A stretch of DNA of 64,000 bases. It comes from Bacillus sp. CECT 9360. Lineage in GTDB: Bacteria; Bacillota; Bacilli; Bacillales; DSM-1321. Position 1 is the first letter of the stretch; each line of letters begins with the position of its first letter. The stretch lies in contig NZ_CAKKNA010000012.1 in the NCBI RefSeq assembly GCF_918741275.1, positions 1-64,000 of the forward strand, in the 5' to 3' direction. The position numbers and the translations under genes are program-made. Below, in pieces: positions 24,929 through 35,298 of the stretch. Under the pieces are notes generated by a model, which was not told the DNA's origin, ran no database searches, and was given only the letters and a program-made list of their open reading frames with translations.

Positions 24929-26125
24929 ATGTCCAAACAACGTCGTCTATTTACTTCTGAGTCTGTAACTGAAGGTCACCCGGATAAAATTTGTGACCAG
25001 ATTTCAGATTCAATTTTGGATGCGATTCTTGCGAAAGACGCAAACGCTCGTGTTGCATGTGAAACGTCAGTAACCACTGGCCTCGTACTTGTAGCGGGAG
25101 AAATCACTACCTCTACATATGTAGATATTCCTAAAATCGTGCGTGAAACTATTGCTGACATTGGATATACTCGGGCAAAATATGGATTTGACGCACAAAC
25201 TTGTGCTGTACTAACATCTATCGATGAACAGTCGGCTGATATTGCAATGGGTGTAGATCAGGCATTAGAAGCACGTGAAGGTCAAATGACTGATGAAGAG
25301 ATCGAAGCAATCGGGGCGGGAGACCAAGGATTAATGTTTGGGTTTGCCTGCAACGAAACGAAAGAGCTTATGCCTCTTCCGATTTCATTAGCTCACAAAA
25401 TCTCAAGGCGTTTAGCAGAAGTACGCAAGGAGGAAATTCTTCCTTATCTGCGTCCAGATGGGAAAACACAGGTGACTGTTGAGTACGATGAGAACGACAA
25501 ACCGGTTCGCATCGATACGATCGTCATTTCGACTCAACATCACCCGGAAATCAGCCTGGAGCAAATCCAACGTAATTTAAAAGAGCATGTCATCAACCCG
25601 GTAGTTCCAGAAGCGCTGATTGATGAAAACACAAAATATTTCATCAACCCAACTGGTCGCTTTGTTATCGGCGGTCCTCAAGGGGATGCAGGATTAACAG
25701 GCCGTAAAATTATCGTTGATACGTATGGCGGCTATGCGCGCCACGGCGGTGGTGCATTCTCAGGCAAGGATCCTACAAAAGTAGACCGTTCAGCAGCATA
25801 TGCAGCACGCTACGTAGCAAAGAACATCGTGGCAGCCGGTCTTGCTGATAAAGTGGAGGTACAGCTTGCTTATGCAATCGGTGTTGCCCAGCCTGTATCA
25901 ATTTCCGTCGATACGTTCGGAACGGGAACAGTTAATGAAGACGTCCTTGTGGACCTCATTCGTCGCAACTTTGATCTTCGCCCTGCGGGTATCATCAACA
26001 TGCTGAATCTACGCCGCCCAATCTACAAGCAAACAGCAGCGTACGGGCATTTCGGTCGCAGTGATATCGAGTTGCCGTGGGAGCGGACTGACAAAGCTGA
26101 AGATTTAAAAGCACAAGCAAAATAA
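24929..26125 (+). CDS. metK: S-adenosylmethionine synthetase (MetK)
   Basis: Makes SAM from methionine and ATP. The 398-residue length is typical. Motifs: [19 protein letters not shown] at the N-terminus, [16 protein letters not shown] near residues 128-143, and the P-loop-like [19 protein letters not shown] near 272-290. AAGGAGG precedes the ATG. The 168 bp between the leader terminator and the gene hold no further element that I can identify. Expression is under SAM-riboswitch control. Confidence 0.98.
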   Translation: MSKQRRLFTSESVTEGHPDKICDQISDSILDAILAKDANARVACETSVTTGLVLVAGEITTSTYVDIPKIVRETIADIGYTRAKYGFDAQTCAVLTSIDEQSADIAMGVDQALEAREGQMTDEEIEAIGAGDQGLMFGFACNETKELMPLPISLAHKISRRLAEVRKEEILPYLRPDGKTQVTVEYDENDKPVRIDTIVISTQHHPEISLEQIQRNLKEHVINPVVPEALIDENTKYFINPTGRFVIGGPQGDAGLTGRKIIVDTYGGYARHGGGAFSGKDPTKVDRSAAYAARYVAKNIVAAGLADKVEVQLAYAIGVAQPVSISVDTFGTGTVNEDVLVDLIRRNFDLRPAGIINMLNLRRPIYKQTAAYGHFGRSDIELPWERTDKAEDLKAQAK

Positions 26126-26134
26126 TTTATAGAA

Positions 26135-26176
26135 ATAAAGAAGAGGATTTACAGCTATGTAAGTCCTCTTCTTTAT
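26135..26176 (+). terminator. Terminator of metK
   Basis: AAAGAAGAGGATTTAC, loop AGCTAT and GTAAGTCCTCTTCTTT form a 16-bp stem followed by ATTTCAT. Confidence 0.9.
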
Positions 26177-26231
26177 TTCATATTTCCCTTAAAGTTAATT
26201 CATACTATTTATAGTATGCAAAGAAAATCGG

Positions 26232-26753
26232 CTATTTAATTTGCTTAGCCTGCTTATAGAGTTGCGCCTTTTCAGCGTATTCCCGGCAAATTCGCTCCAT
26301 GTCTTTCTTGTCTTCTTCATTTAATTCCCGAATTACTTTCGCCGGCCGGCCGAAGGCAAGGGTGTTGGGAGGGATCACTTTACCCTGGGGAATAAGGCTT
26401 CCTGCACCGATGAATGCTCCTTCGCCGATTTCGGCATTATCCAGAATGATGGAGCCCATACCAATCAGGGCGCCTTTTCTTATTTTGCAGCTATGGAGGA
26501 TTACCTGGTGGCCTACAGACACCTCGTCTTCCAGAATCAGTGGGTTGTTCGGGCTTTGATGCAGTACACAGTTATCTTGGATATTCACTTTATTTCCGAT
26601 AATTGTCGGGGCGACATCACCCCGGATTACACAGTTAAACCATAGACTCGAGTATTCGCCAATGATAACATCGCCCGTAATGACGGCATTATCAGCGATG
26701 TACGCGCTTTTTGCTATTTTCGGTGTATGGTTTTTATATGGGTAATTAATCAA
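26232..26753 (-). CDS. ytoA: Gamma-carbonic-anhydrase-like / hexapeptide transferase (YtoA)
   Basis: About 173 residues of left-handed beta-helix. Successive hexapeptide repeats such as IGEYSS, IGNKVN, IGMGSI and IGAGSL are visible. Candidate zinc ligands are the His residues in CVLHQSP, SVGHQV and ILHSCKI, as in gamma-class carbonic anhydrases. A C-terminal helix follows. Similarity to B. subtilis YtoA begins at INYPYKNH, so the TTG at 26753 is chosen; the more distant ATG at 26837 has no ribosome site. Catalytic activity is not established. It is divergent from ytpA. Confidence 0.85.
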   Translation of the reverse strand: MINYPYKNHTPKIAKSAYIADNAVITGDVIIGEYSSLWFNCVIRGDVAPTIIGNKVNIQDNCVLHQSPNNPLILEDEVSVGHQVILHSCKIRKGALIGMGSIILDNAEIGEGAFIGAGSLIPQGKVIPPNTLAFGRPAKVIRELNEEDKKDMERICREYAEKAQLYKQAKQIK

Positions 26754-26952
26754 TTTGGAATCAAATCCTTTCCGAGGTGCGTTTTTTTCGGTATTATTCA
26801 AGTATAGCGTTTTATAAATTACATAATTTTTAAACATGGGATGTAATAAGCATCTATTTCATTTTAGCGGGAATATAAAAGGGTGTAAAATACGATGCCG
26901 CAATATATGTAGCAGTTCATTCCTAAATGTAGAAAATAAAGGAGGATTTCCT

Positions 26953-27756
26953 ATGTGGAAATGGGAGGCAGAAGGTAACGCAAAAGCTGTGATTGTCATG
27001 ATACATGGCGCGATGGAGCATCACGGCCGCTACAAATGGCTTTCTCAGATGTGGCGTTCATCCGGTTACCATGTCATTATGGGAGACCTTCCGGGACAGG
27101 GAATGACTACCCGTGCTTTCAGGGGACATATTAATTCTTTTGATACCTATTTAAATGAGGTAAGAGGCTGGATTCACGAAGCGTACCAATATTCGCTTCC
27201 AGTATTTTTATTGGGGCACAGCATGGGCGGCCTCGTGGCAATCCGCCTGCTGCAGGAAGAGGAGTATGATTTAGCAGGGGTTATTCTGTCATCCCCATGC
27301 TTAGGGCTCGTAACCCAGCCATCAAAACTGTTAAATACGCTGTCCCACGGGATTAATCTCGTTTATCCAAAATTAAAAATCAACGCAGATATCACTCCCG
27401 AAATCGCGACAAGAAATCCAGAAGTGCGTGAGGCGGACTTGAATGATAGCCTTTACGTGACGAAAGTATCGGTCAGATGGTACCGCGAACTTGTCAATGC
27501 GATGAAGCAGGCGTTTGATGATATTCCCTATTTTGAAGACGTACCGCTCATGCTCATGCAGGGCGGTGATGACCGGGTTGTCGATAAAAGGTCTGTGCGG
27601 GAATGGTTCAATTACAATCAGTGCAGTGAGAAGCATTACAAAGAATGGCCTGGTTTGTATCATGAAATCTTTAACGAACCGGAAAGAGAAGACGTATTTC
27701 AGTATGCATTAGGGTTTGTTGAAAATCGATTAAAAACGCTAGGATACATCATTTAA
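26953..27756 (+). CDS. ytpA: Alpha/beta hydrolase YtpA (lysophospholipase-like)
   Basis: A 267-residue serine hydrolase. B. subtilis YtpA is described as a phospholipase that makes bacilysocin from phosphatidylglycerol. The oxyanion motif HGAMEHHGRY is near residue 20, the nucleophile in GHSMGG near residues 88-93, the acid in GGDDRVVD and the His in LYHEIFNE. AAGGAGG precedes the ATG at 26953; the longer upstream frame lacks a start signal. It is followed 14 bp later by ytpB, as in B. subtilis. Confidence 0.9.
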   Translation: MWKWEAEGNAKAVIVMIHGAMEHHGRYKWLSQMWRSSGYHVIMGDLPGQGMTTRAFRGHINSFDTYLNEVRGWIHEAYQYSLPVFLLGHSMGGLVAIRLLQEEEYDLAGVILSSPCLGLVTQPSKLLNTLSHGINLVYPKLKINADITPEIATRNPEVREADLNDSLYVTKVSVRWYRELVNAMKQAFDDIPYFEDVPLMLMQGGDDRVVDKRSVREWFNYNQCSEKHYKEWPGLYHEIFNEPEREDVFQYALGFVENRLKTLGYII

Positions 27757-27770
27757 GTGAGGTGTTACGG

Positions 27771-28865
27771 ATGTCGGTCCCGACAAACCCTATAGCATTA
27801 ATGAAACAAGTATATCGGGATGTATTCCCAATCGCGCACGAAGAACTCGATTATTGGAAAAAGAGGGTCGAACTTATTCCAGATCAAGAATTAAGAAAAC
27901 AAGCACTGGACAGTATCAATGCCAAAACCTTTCATTGTGAAGGAGGGTCCATCCTGGCCTTGGTCGCTGAGGAAAAGCGAGCCGAAGCGATTCGGTTTAT
28001 CGTCGCCTATCAAACGATCAGTGATTACCTGGATAATTTATGCGACAGAAGCACTTCGCTCGACCCGGAAGATTTTAAGGCCCTGCATGAATCGATGCAG
28101 CATGCCCTTGATATTGAAGCCGAACAGACTAATTATTACCGCTGCCGTACCGAACATGACGATGGCGGATATTTGAGTGACCTGGTGGAAACGTGCCGAT
28201 CTGTCTTGCGGGACATCCCCAATTACCAGACCATCCTTCCTTATTTAAAGGAACTGTGTTCTTACTATTGCGACCTGCAAGTTCATAAGCATGTGACGGT
28301 CGAAGAAAGAATTCCCCGCCTACAATCGTGGTTTGATCGTTATGAACAGCAGCTGCCCGCGATGTCGTGGTATGAATTTTCGGCATGTTCCGGCTCTACT
28401 CTCGGAATTTTCTGCCTAGTCTCCTACAGTATTCGAGACGATTTCGAGGCAGACAATGCAGATATGATCCGTGAAGGATACTTTCCATATATACAAGGCC
28501 TTCATATCTTGCTTGATTATTTTATCGACCAGGAAGAAGACCTGGATGGCGGAGATTTGAATTTTTGTTTTTATTACAAAGATGACAAAGAGATGTTTGA
28601 ACGTTTTTCCCATTTTGTTAAAAAGTCGAACCAATATGCAAAAAAGCTGCCGCATAAACGGTTCCATCAATTAATTCACAGAGGTCTTTTAGGACTGTAC
28701 CTATCTGATGATAAAGTAAAATCCCAAAAAGCCGTAAAATTACTGGCGAAAAAATTAATCCGCTTCGGCGGTTTGGAATCAATCTTTTTCTATATTAATG
28801 GCAGGGCCTATCGGAATCTCCAAAAGAAAAAGTCCGGCGGGTTGTTTTTTTCAGCGGTTAAATAA
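27771..28865 (+). CDS. ytpB: Tetraprenyl-beta-curcumene synthase (YtpB)
   Basis: A 364-residue DUF2600 terpene synthase without the usual class I sequence. In B. subtilis it converts tetraprenyl diphosphate into tetraprenyl-beta-curcumene, the first step to C35 sesquarterpenes. The Asp-rich segment DYLDNLCDR (near residues 85-93) is the probable diphosphate-binding site, and LLDYFIDQEEDL a second acidic region. GAGGTG lies 7 bp before the ATG at 27771. The pair ytpA-ytpB is probably co-transcribed and ends at a strong terminator. Confidence 0.92.
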   Translation: MSVPTNPIALMKQVYRDVFPIAHEELDYWKKRVELIPDQELRKQALDSINAKTFHCEGGSILALVAEEKRAEAIRFIVAYQTISDYLDNLCDRSTSLDPEDFKALHESMQHALDIEAEQTNYYRCRTEHDDGGYLSDLVETCRSVLRDIPNYQTILPYLKELCSYYCDLQVHKHVTVEERIPRLQSWFDRYEQQLPAMSWYEFSACSGSTLGIFCLVSYSIRDDFEADNADMIREGYFPYIQGLHILLDYFIDQEEDLDGGDLNFCFYYKDDKEMFERFSHFVKKSNQYAKKLPHKRFHQLIHRGLLGLYLSDDKVKSQKAVKLLAKKLIRFGGLESIFFYINGRAYRNLQKKKSGGLFFSAVK

Positions 28866-28874
28866 AATAAAAAT

Positions 28875-28917
28875 AAAAAGAGTCTGTTTCCCGTTGAGGG
28901 TCCCACAGACTCTTTTT
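28875..28917. terminator. Bidirectional terminator, ytpB / ytqB
   Basis: AAAAAGAGTCTGT and ACAGACTCTTTTT form a perfect 13-bp stem between convergent genes. Confidence 0.93.
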
Positions 28918-29488
28918 AGCGTTTTTCGATGGCAATAATAAAAGGGGGATGATTGATTTGATTAATAAAGCTGTATTGAAGAACGTGGGCCTGCTCCTGA
29001 GGCAGGTTTGAAACATAGTGTAGTAACGAATCCCTCTCATCAGCCCCTTGAGGATATCCGTGGTAAATGACGAGGACAATGATTCCTTCATGTGCCATGA
29101 TCTCCAATAACTGTTCAATCGCTGATATGGTGGTATCTGCTTTGGTTGCGATTGTCTTATCACCTCCCGGCAAATAACCAAGATTAAACACAGCGGCTGT
29201 TATCTTTCCGTACTTGCTTTCGGGTATCATTGCTTTCATGTTTTCATGCCCTGTCAAAAATAACGTACTACGGTTATCCATTCCCGCGGATTGAAGGCGG
29301 CGTGAAGTTGCGGCAATCGCTTCATCCTGAATATCAAATGCATATACATGTCCATCATTTCCAGTGAGTTTAGCAAGGAACAACGTGTCAATCCCATTGC
29401 CAGCCGTAGCATCAACCGCTATGTTGCCAGGCTGCACCGCTTTTGCGAGCAACGTTTGGGCAAAGGGGAGAATTTTATCAAGCTTCAT
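28916..29488 (-). CDS. ytqB: SAM-dependent methyltransferase YtqB
   Basis: A 190-residue Rossmann-fold methyltransferase with SAM-binding motif I at VDATAGNGIDTLFLA (about residues 24-38) and motif FDIQDEA near 50. NLGYLPGGDK (about 107-116) occupies the catalytic-loop position, resembling the NPPY-type motif. The family is annotated as a possible rRNA methylase; the substrate is not established. The start overlaps the stop of ytqA by one base, so the two are coupled. Confidence 0.9.
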   Translation of the reverse strand: MKLDKILPFAQTLLAKAVQPGNIAVDATAGNGIDTLFLAKLTGNDGHVYAFDIQDEAIAATSRRLQSAGMDNRSTLFLTGHENMKAMIPESKYGKITAAVFNLGYLPGGDKTIATKADTTISAIEQLLEIMAHEGIIVLVIYHGYPQGADERDSLLHYVSNLPQEQAHVLQYSFINQINHPPFIIAIEKR

Positions 29489-30450
29489 TACACTTCCACA
29501 ACTTGCTGACTATAGAATTTACCCTGCCAACTGTTCCGTTCTTTCAACTCAGCATCAATCGCATTTAGCACTTCCCATTTGTTGACGCTCCACATCGGGC
29601 CGACCATCAGCTCAATAGGGCCATCTCCCGTGATTCGGTGGACGATCATTTCAGGCGGAAGTATTTCAAGCTGGTCGCACACTAGAGAAACATAATCTTC
29701 AAAGGAGAGGAATTCAAGCATCCCTTTTTCGTATTGCTTCACCATAGGCGTTCCCTTTAGAAGATGAAGCAAATGAATCTTAATCCCTTGGACATCAAGC
29801 TTGGCTACTTCCCGGGCCGTCTCCATCATCATCTCGTAAGACTCGAGCGGAAGGCCGTTAATGATATGGGAACAAACCCGGATTCCATGCTTTCGAAGCT
29901 TGTTTACGCCTTCTACATAGCATTGGAAATCGTGGGCCCTATTGATAAGGAGTGAGGTTCTTTCGTGGACAGTCTGCAGGCCAAGCTCGACCCATAAATA
30001 AGTGCGCTCATTCAGCTCTGCCAAATACTCGACAACGTCATCAGGCAGGCAATCAGGACGAGTCGCAATCGAAAGCCCGACGACCCCATCTTGTTTTAAT
30101 ACGGTTTCATACTTTTCCTTTAGTTCATCAAGCGGAGCATGCGTGTTAGTGAAAGCTTGGAAATAGGCCATATACTTGCCATCTTTCCATTTATGATGCA
30201 TCTTGGCGCTTATTTCCTCAAACTGTGTTTTTAAATCTTTTGCCCTGTTACCTGCAAAATCCCCGGAACCGGCAACGCTGCAGAATGTGCAGCCGCCATG
30301 GGCGACGGTGCCATCGCGATTAGGACAATCGAAGCCGCCGTCAAGAGCCACTTTAAACACTTTATGGCCAAACTCTTGGCGTAGATGGTAGTTCCACGTA
30401 TGATATCGTTTATCATCTGTCGCATATATAAACGGGTTTGTCTGATTCAA
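29488..30450 (-). CDS. ytqA: Radical SAM protein YtqA (TIGR01212 family)
   Basis: A 320-residue radical-SAM protein. The [4Fe-4S] cysteines are C42, C54 and C57 in DCPNRDGTVAHGGCTFC, the C-x11-C-x2-C spacing of the YtqA/YhcC group. GLSIATRPDCLPDD and a C-terminal region rich in ELMVGPMWS complete the family pattern. The start is a TTG with GGAGGG 7 bp upstream. The reaction is unknown; the coupling with a methyltransferase gene suggests an RNA target. Confidence 0.9.
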   Translation of the reverse strand: MNQTNPFIYATDDKRYHTWNYHLRQEFGHKVFKVALDGGFDCPNRDGTVAHGGCTFCSVAGSGDFAGNRAKDLKTQFEEISAKMHHKWKDGKYMAYFQAFTNTHAPLDELKEKYETVLKQDGVVGLSIATRPDCLPDDVVEYLAELNERTYLWVELGLQTVHERTSLLINRAHDFQCYVEGVNKLRKHGIRVCSHIINGLPLESYEMMMETAREVAKLDVQGIKIHLLHLLKGTPMVKQYEKGMLEFLSFEDYVSLVCDQLEILPPEMIVHRITGDGPIELMVGPMWSVNKWEVLNAIDAELKERNSWQGKFYSQQVVEV

Positions 30451-30505
30451 GCCAAAACCCTCCTTTATCTTTTTCCCTAAGGTAGAACGTATTTTAGATG
30501 AGACT

Positions 30506-30648
30506 CTGTTGATTCATTTGTGTGAAACCTGGTTTCACACACCTTTCAGCTTTGCTGAAAGGTAGCTTCCCATCCATGAAACGATTGGGAAAAGCGAGCT
30601 TTCCCCAATCGTTTCATAGATGGGGAGCAAATGACCCAAAATCAACAG
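30506..30648. other. Structured intergenic element with three nested hairpins
   Basis: An outer stem CTGTTGATT/AATCAACAG (30506-30514 with 30640-30648) extended by CATTTG/CAAATG encloses three hairpins: GTGTGAAACC-T-GGTTTCACAC (30520-30540), CCTTTCAGC-TTT-GCTGAAAGG (30542-30562) and a 26-bp imperfect stem at 30567-30627. It contains no ORF and no clear target duplication. It may be a structured RNA or a MITE-like palindrome. No similarity to a known riboswitch is recognised. Confidence 0.7.
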
Positions 30649-30818
30649 GATATGTAACATAGCTTATCATGAAAAAACCGGCTTCTCCAATTGAATTATG
30701 CTACTGGAGAGATTTGGCCCTGGTTAAATCTGATAATCCAGATTGAAACAGACAAAACTAATCAAGATGATGGATATCATCTATTATTTGAATACGAATG
30801 GAGAGGAGGAGGCACCTA

Positions 30819-31088
30819 GTGGCAACAAGACAATCCGTTGAAAATTGCATTCAGCAATGTGAAGACGCTCTCCGTAGCGCTACTGATCAGTACAGGGAAG
30901 CATCTACGCAGGAACATGATAATGACCTGGATTTTATCCAGTCTCAGCAGGAACTGCAAAGCGCTTTGAATAATGTTGAAACATTAGCGAACAGTTCCAA
31001 CACCCAGCAAAGAGAACAACTGCTTAGAATGAAGCTTCAGCTTGACCAAATGCGGCATAACATGACTGTGCTGGATCATGATCGCTGA
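30819..31088 (+). CDS. ytzC: YtzC (DUF2524) protein
   Basis: An 89-residue helical protein starting MATRQSVENCIQQCEDALRS, rich in Gln and Glu, probably a coiled coil. It matches the small YtzC family of Bacillus, found beside ytqA. The function is unknown. The start is a GTG at 30819 preceded by GGAGGAGG; an upstream frame adds seven codons that overlap the ribosome site. Confidence 0.82.
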   Translation: MATRQSVENCIQQCEDALRSATDQYREASTQEHDNDLDFIQSQQELQSALNNVETLANSSNTQQREQLLRMKLQLDQMRHNMTVLDHDR

Positions 31089-31224
31089 TAAAAATACTTG
31101 AGCTGATCCGGATATTTGTATATTCGGATTGGTTCACCATGGTCGTCCAGGGGATAATTTACCGAATAATACATCTTTGTGGAATATAAGAAAAAAATAT
31201 TGCAGTGGGATATGAAAAGCCATA

Positions 31225-31251
31225 AAATTGTTTAGGTTAACGAAACAATTT
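31225..31251. promoter_or_regulatory. Inverted repeat before the MFS gene, possible operator
   Basis: AAATTGTTT, nine bases, AAACAATTT is a perfect 9-bp inverted repeat ending 19 bp before the MFS start codon. The symmetry and spacing suit a dimeric regulator. No U-tract follows, so it is not a terminator. Confidence 0.5.
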
Positions 31252-31270
31252 AATGCAAAGGAAGTTTTTC

Positions 31271-32467
31271 ATGCCTCGTTCTTTTTGGCTATTAATTATT
31301 GGAATGATTATAAATGTAACGGCTTCTTCTTTTTTATGGCCTTTGAATACCATTTTCATTCATGATCAGCTTGGGAAATCATTGTCAGTAGCGGGTCTTG
31401 TGCTGATGGCGAACGCCTTGGCAAGTGTTATTGGGAATCTTATCGGGGGGAGCTTATTTGATAAAATCGGCGGTTACAAAACGTCGCTTGCCGGTATTGT
31501 AATTACCTTGATTTCCTCACTAGGTTTGACGATCAATCATGAATGGATTCCTTACATTGTGTTTTTGACACTCTCCGGCTTTGGTACAGGAATCGTGTTC
31601 CCGGCTATCTTTGCTATGGCTGGAACGAGCTGGAAAGAAGGAGGCAGAAAGGCCTTTAACGCCATCTATGTAGCCCAAAATCTCGGGGTTGCCATAGGTT
31701 CCGCATTAGGCGGGGTGATTGCTTCCATATCCTTTGAGTATATATTCGCCGCTAATACAGGTTTGTATCTGCTATTCATGCTGCTTGCTTTTTTTGGTTT
31801 TAAAGGAATGGATGGAGAGGCTGGAAGTCAGACATCCATCTTAAATGAACAGAGACCTTTGAAAAACAGTGCAAAGCTAAACGCCTTGTTTATCCTCTGT
31901 ATCGGCTACTTTTTATGCTGGGTCGGTTATGTGCAATGGCAATCGACAATTGCTGCCTATACCCAGGAAATAGGCATTTCGCTTAAGCAATATAGTCTTC
32001 TCTGGACGATCAATGGTGCTTTGATTGTATTGGCCCAGCCGATTGTAACGGCGGCTATCAAATGGTTTGCGAAAACGTTAAAGGTTCAATTGATTGCTGG
32101 AATGCTTACTTTTATTGTTTCCTTCTCAGTAGCTGCAAATGCCAATGGTTTTGCAGGGTTACTAACAGCCATGGTGATTTTGACTATTGGCGAGATGTTT
32201 GTTTGGCCAGCTGTCCCTGCAGTAGCGAATGACCTAGCTGTAAAAGGTAGAGAAGGTTTCTACCAGGGGGTCGTGAACAGCACGGCGACAGCGGGAAGAA
32301 TGATTGGTCCGCTGCTCGGTGGTTTTTTGGTCGACTTCCATGGAATGAACATGATGTTTAGCGTCTTGTCGGTTCTATTTGTGGTTGCGATCATGACGAC
32401 GATCCTATTTGACCGCCGGCTTAGAAGATCCAATGATGAAAATCGAATCATTTCACAAACGAAATAA
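31271..32467 (+). CDS. MFS transporter (YttB-like)
   Basis: A 398-residue membrane transporter of the major facilitator superfamily with 12 predicted helices. The conserved loop between helices 2 and 3 appears as GGSLFDKIGGYKTSL (about residues 62-76), the usual G-x3-D-x2-G pattern. It resembles drug or sugar efflux proteins such as B. subtilis YttB, near leuS there too, but the substrate is unknown. AAAGGAAG lies 6 bp before the ATG at 31271; an earlier ATG (31253) lacks a ribosome site. An inverted repeat upstream may bind a local regulator. Confidence 0.87.
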   Translation: MPRSFWLLIIGMIINVTASSFLWPLNTIFIHDQLGKSLSVAGLVLMANALASVIGNLIGGSLFDKIGGYKTSLAGIVITLISSLGLTINHEWIPYIVFLTLSGFGTGIVFPAIFAMAGTSWKEGGRKAFNAIYVAQNLGVAIGSALGGVIASISFEYIFAANTGLYLLFMLLAFFGFKGMDGEAGSQTSILNEQRPLKNSAKLNALFILCIGYFLCWVGYVQWQSTIAAYTQEIGISLKQYSLLWTINGALIVLAQPIVTAAIKWFAKTLKVQLIAGMLTFIVSFSVAANANGFAGLLTAMVILTIGEMFVWPAVPAVANDLAVKGREGFYQGVVNSTATAGRMIGPLLGGFLVDFHGMNMMFSVLSVLFVVAIMTTILFDRRLRRSNDENRIISQTK

Positions 32468-32587
32468 CACACTTTTTTTTCCGCGGTTGCATATATAACT
32501 GAGAACCTGTTTATAATCTTAGCTAACGGCTATTGATTTTATGACTGAAATTTAATAGAATATTATATAATCTAATAATTGCAAAAT

Positions 32588-32828
32588 GACGATGATAAGG
32601 ATTAGTAACGATTTAGTTCCTGTACAGAGAGTTGGCGAATGGTGCAAGCCAACCGGGAGCAGTCGTGAACTCGCCTTTGAGTTTTAAGCATGAACCTTAG
32701 TAGTGCTTGACGTAGTTTCCACGTTACGGATTTTGAGTGGGGCGATTATCTTGTCGCCAATTTGGGTGGTACCGCGGGAAGATATACATAATCCTCTCGT
32801 CCCTTTTTGGGATGAGGGTTTTTTTTAT
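32588..32828 (+). promoter_or_regulatory. T-box leader (leucine) of leuS
   Basis: A tRNA-sensing leader. The specifier CTC (Leu) is in GTGAACTCGCC at 32670-32672. The T-box motif GGGTGGTACCGCG is at 32764-32776. A terminator stem CCTCTCGTCCC/GGGATGAGG with a T-run is at 32793-32827. Uncharged tRNA-Leu would pair with the specifier and the T-box and favour read-through into leuS. A TATAAT at 32566-32571 is the likely -10 with a weak -35 (TGACTG) 18 bp upstream. Confidence 0.96.
32793..32827 (+). terminator. T-box terminator of leuS
   Basis: CCTCTCGTCCC, loop TTTTT and GGGATGAGG followed by a run of T. It competes with the T-box antiterminator. Confidence 0.92.
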
Positions 32829-32876
32829 TGGTTTCAACAACCGGAAATGCTTAAAGAAAAATAGGAGGAAAATACT

Positions 32877-35291
32877 ATGAGTTTCGATCATCTGCAAATC
32901 GAAAAAAAGTGGCAAAAACATTGGGAGGATCATAAGACTTTCAAAACGAATGAAGAAAGGGGAAAACGCAAATTCTATGCGCTTGATATGTTTCCATACC
33001 CATCCGGTGCCGGTCTACATGTAGGACACCCGGAAGGCTATACGGCAAGCGATATATTATCTCGTATGAAGAGAATGCAAGGCTATAAAGTGCTTCACCC
33101 GATGGGCTGGGATGCATTCGGGCTGCCCGCAGAGCAGTATGCCTTAGACACGGGGAATGATCCGGCTGAATTCACACAGAAGAATATCAATACATTCAGG
33201 CGCCAAATCAAGTCGCTTGGTTTCTCCTATGATTGGGACCGTGAAATCAATACGACAGATCCAGATTATTATAAGTGGACCCAGTGGATTTTCTTAAAAT
33301 TATATGAAAAAGGCCTCGCTTACATCGACGAAGTGCCGGTTAACTGGTGCCAGGCACTCGGGACGGTTTTGGCAAATGAAGAAGTCATCGATGGAAAAAG
33401 CGAGCGCGGGGGCCATCCGGTTGAACGCCGTCCAATGAAGCAATGGATGCTTAAGATTACGGCGTACGCAGACAGGTTGCTCGATGACCTGGAAGAGGTT
33501 GATTGGCCTGAAAGCATCAAGGATATGCAAAGAAACTGGATCGGCCGGTCTGAAGGTGCTGAAGTGACGTTTGCCATTGACGGACATGATGAATCCTTCA
33601 CCGTATTCACGACTCGTCCTGACACACTATTTGGCGCAACGTATACCGTGCTTTCTCCCGAACATCCTTTTGTTGATAAAATAACGACCGAGGAACAAAA
33701 ACGTGCGGTAGAGGAATATGTTCAAACCGTCAAAAATAAATCGGAGCTGGAACGGACTGATTTAGCAAAGGATAAAACAGGCGTATTCACCGGCGCTTAT
33801 GCCATCAATCCAGTAAACGGGGAGAAAGTACCGATCTGGATTGCGGACTATGTGTTAATGAGCTATGGAACGGGAGCAATCATGGCGGTTCCGGCCCATG
33901 ATGAACGGGATTATGAATTTGCGAAAAAATTTGGAATAGAAATCAAAGAAGTCGTTACAGGCGGAAACATCGAAACAGAACCGTATTCTGGTGACGGGGA
34001 GCATGTCAACTCAGGTTTCCTGGATGGAATGAAAAAAGAAGAAGCGATCAAAGCGATGATTGAATGGCTTGGTGAACAGGGCATCGGCAAAAAGAAAATT
34101 ACCTACCGCCTACGCGATTGGCTTTTCAGCCGCCAGCGATACTGGGGTGAGCCGATTCCAATCATCCACTGGGAAGACGGCAGCGTGGAAGCTGTAAAAC
34201 AAGAAGAGCTTCCGTTGCTTCTTCCGAAAACTACCGAAATCAAACCATCCGGCACAGGGGAATCACCACTGGCCAATATCGCGGATTGGGTAAACGTAAC
34301 GGACGAAAACGGTCGTAAAGGGCGCCGCGAGACAAATACGATGCCGCAATGGGCAGGCAGCAGCTGGTATTTCCTGCGCTACATCGATCCGAAAAACTCC
34401 GAGAAAATCGCCGATTATGAAAAACTGAAAGAATGGCTTCCGGTTGATGTCTATATCGGCGGGGCAGAGCATGCTGTACTTCATTTATTGTATGCCCGTT
34501 TCTGGCATAAATTCTTATATGATATCGGCATTGTCCCTACGAAGGAACCTTTCCAGAAACTGTTTAACCAGGGGATGATTCTTGGGGGGAATAATGAAAA
34601 AATGAGCAAATCAAAAGGCAATGTCGTAAACCCTGATGAGGTTGTTGAAAGCCATGGCGCAGATACGCTTCGCCTTTATGAAATGTTCATGGGGCCATTG
34701 GATGCCTCGATTGCCTGGTCGACAAACGGCCTTGATGGATCTCGTCGCTTCCTTGACCGTGTATGGCGCTTATTCATTGAGGAAGATGGCTCACTTACCT
34801 CCAAAGTAGTCAATAACGATGACAGCGGCAAATTGGAAAAAGTGTATCATCAAACTGTGAAAAAAGTGACCGAGAACTATGAAGAGCTTAAGTTCAATAC
34901 AGCCATTTCGCAGATGATGGTATTCATCAATGATGCCTATAAAGCGGATACGCTTCCGAAAGCATATATCGAAGGATTTACTAAATTGCTTTCCCCGGTA
35001 GCTCCTCATATTACCGAAGAGCTTTGGGAAAAGCTTGGCCATACAGAAAGCATCTCTTACGAAACATGGCCAGCTTATGACGAAGCAAAACTGATTGACA
35101 ATGAAGTCGAAATCGTCATCCAAATCAATGGCAAAGTCAAAACGAAATTAATGGTGCCAACGGATATTACGAAAGAGCAGTTAGAGGAAATAGCAATGGA
35201 TGATGACACAATCAAAGAACAAATTGACGGCAAAACCGTGCGCAAGGTAATTGCCGTACCGGGCAAGCTCGTCAATATTGTTGCAAACTAA
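32877..35291 (+). CDS. leuS: Leucyl-tRNA synthetase (LeuS)
   Basis: A class I synthetase of 804 residues that charges tRNA-Leu. The HIGH-type motif is HVGH at residues 48-51, and KMSKS appears as [10 protein letters not shown] in the C-terminal catalytic half. The CP1 editing domain lies between, with [14 protein letters not shown]-terminal anticodon and tRNA-binding region follows. AGGAGG precedes the ATG at 32877. Expression is under the T-box leader. Confidence 0.98.
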   Translation: MSFDHLQIEKKWQKHWEDHKTFKTNEERGKRKFYALDMFPYPSGAGLHVGHPEGYTASDILSRMKRMQGYKVLHPMGWDAFGLPAEQYALDTGNDPAEFTQKNINTFRRQIKSLGFSYDWDREINTTDPDYYKWTQWIFLKLYEKGLAYIDEVPVNWCQALGTVLANEEVIDGKSERGGHPVERRPMKQWMLKITAYADRLLDDLEEVDWPESIKDMQRNWIGRSEGAEVTFAIDGHDESFTVFTTRPDTLFGATYTVLSPEHPFVDKITTEEQKRAVEEYVQTVKNKSELERTDLAKDKTGVFTGAYAINPVNGEKVPIWIADYVLMSYGTGAIMAVPAHDERDYEFAKKFGIEIKEVVTGGNIETEPYSGDGEHVNSGFLDGMKKEEAIKAMIEWLGEQGIGKKKITYRLRDWLFSRQRYWGEPIPIIHWEDGSVEAVKQEELPLLLPKTTEIKPSGTGESPLANIADWVNVTDENGRKGRRETNTMPQWAGSSWYFLRYIDPKNSEKIADYEKLKEWLPVDVYIGGAEHAVLHLLYARFWHKFLYDIGIVPTKEPFQKLFNQGMILGGNNEKMSKSKGNVVNPDEVVESHGADTLRLYEMFMGPLDASIAWSTNGLDGSRRFLDRVWRLFIEEDGSLTSKVVNNDDSGKLEKVYHQTVKKVTENYEELKFNTAISQMMVFINDAYKADTLPKAYIEGFTKLLSPVAPHITEELWEKLGHTESISYETWPAYDEAKLIDNEVEIVIQINGKVKTKLMVPTDITKEQLEEIAMDDDTIKEQIDGKTVRKVIAVPGKLVNIVAN

Positions 35292-35298
35292 ATAGAAG

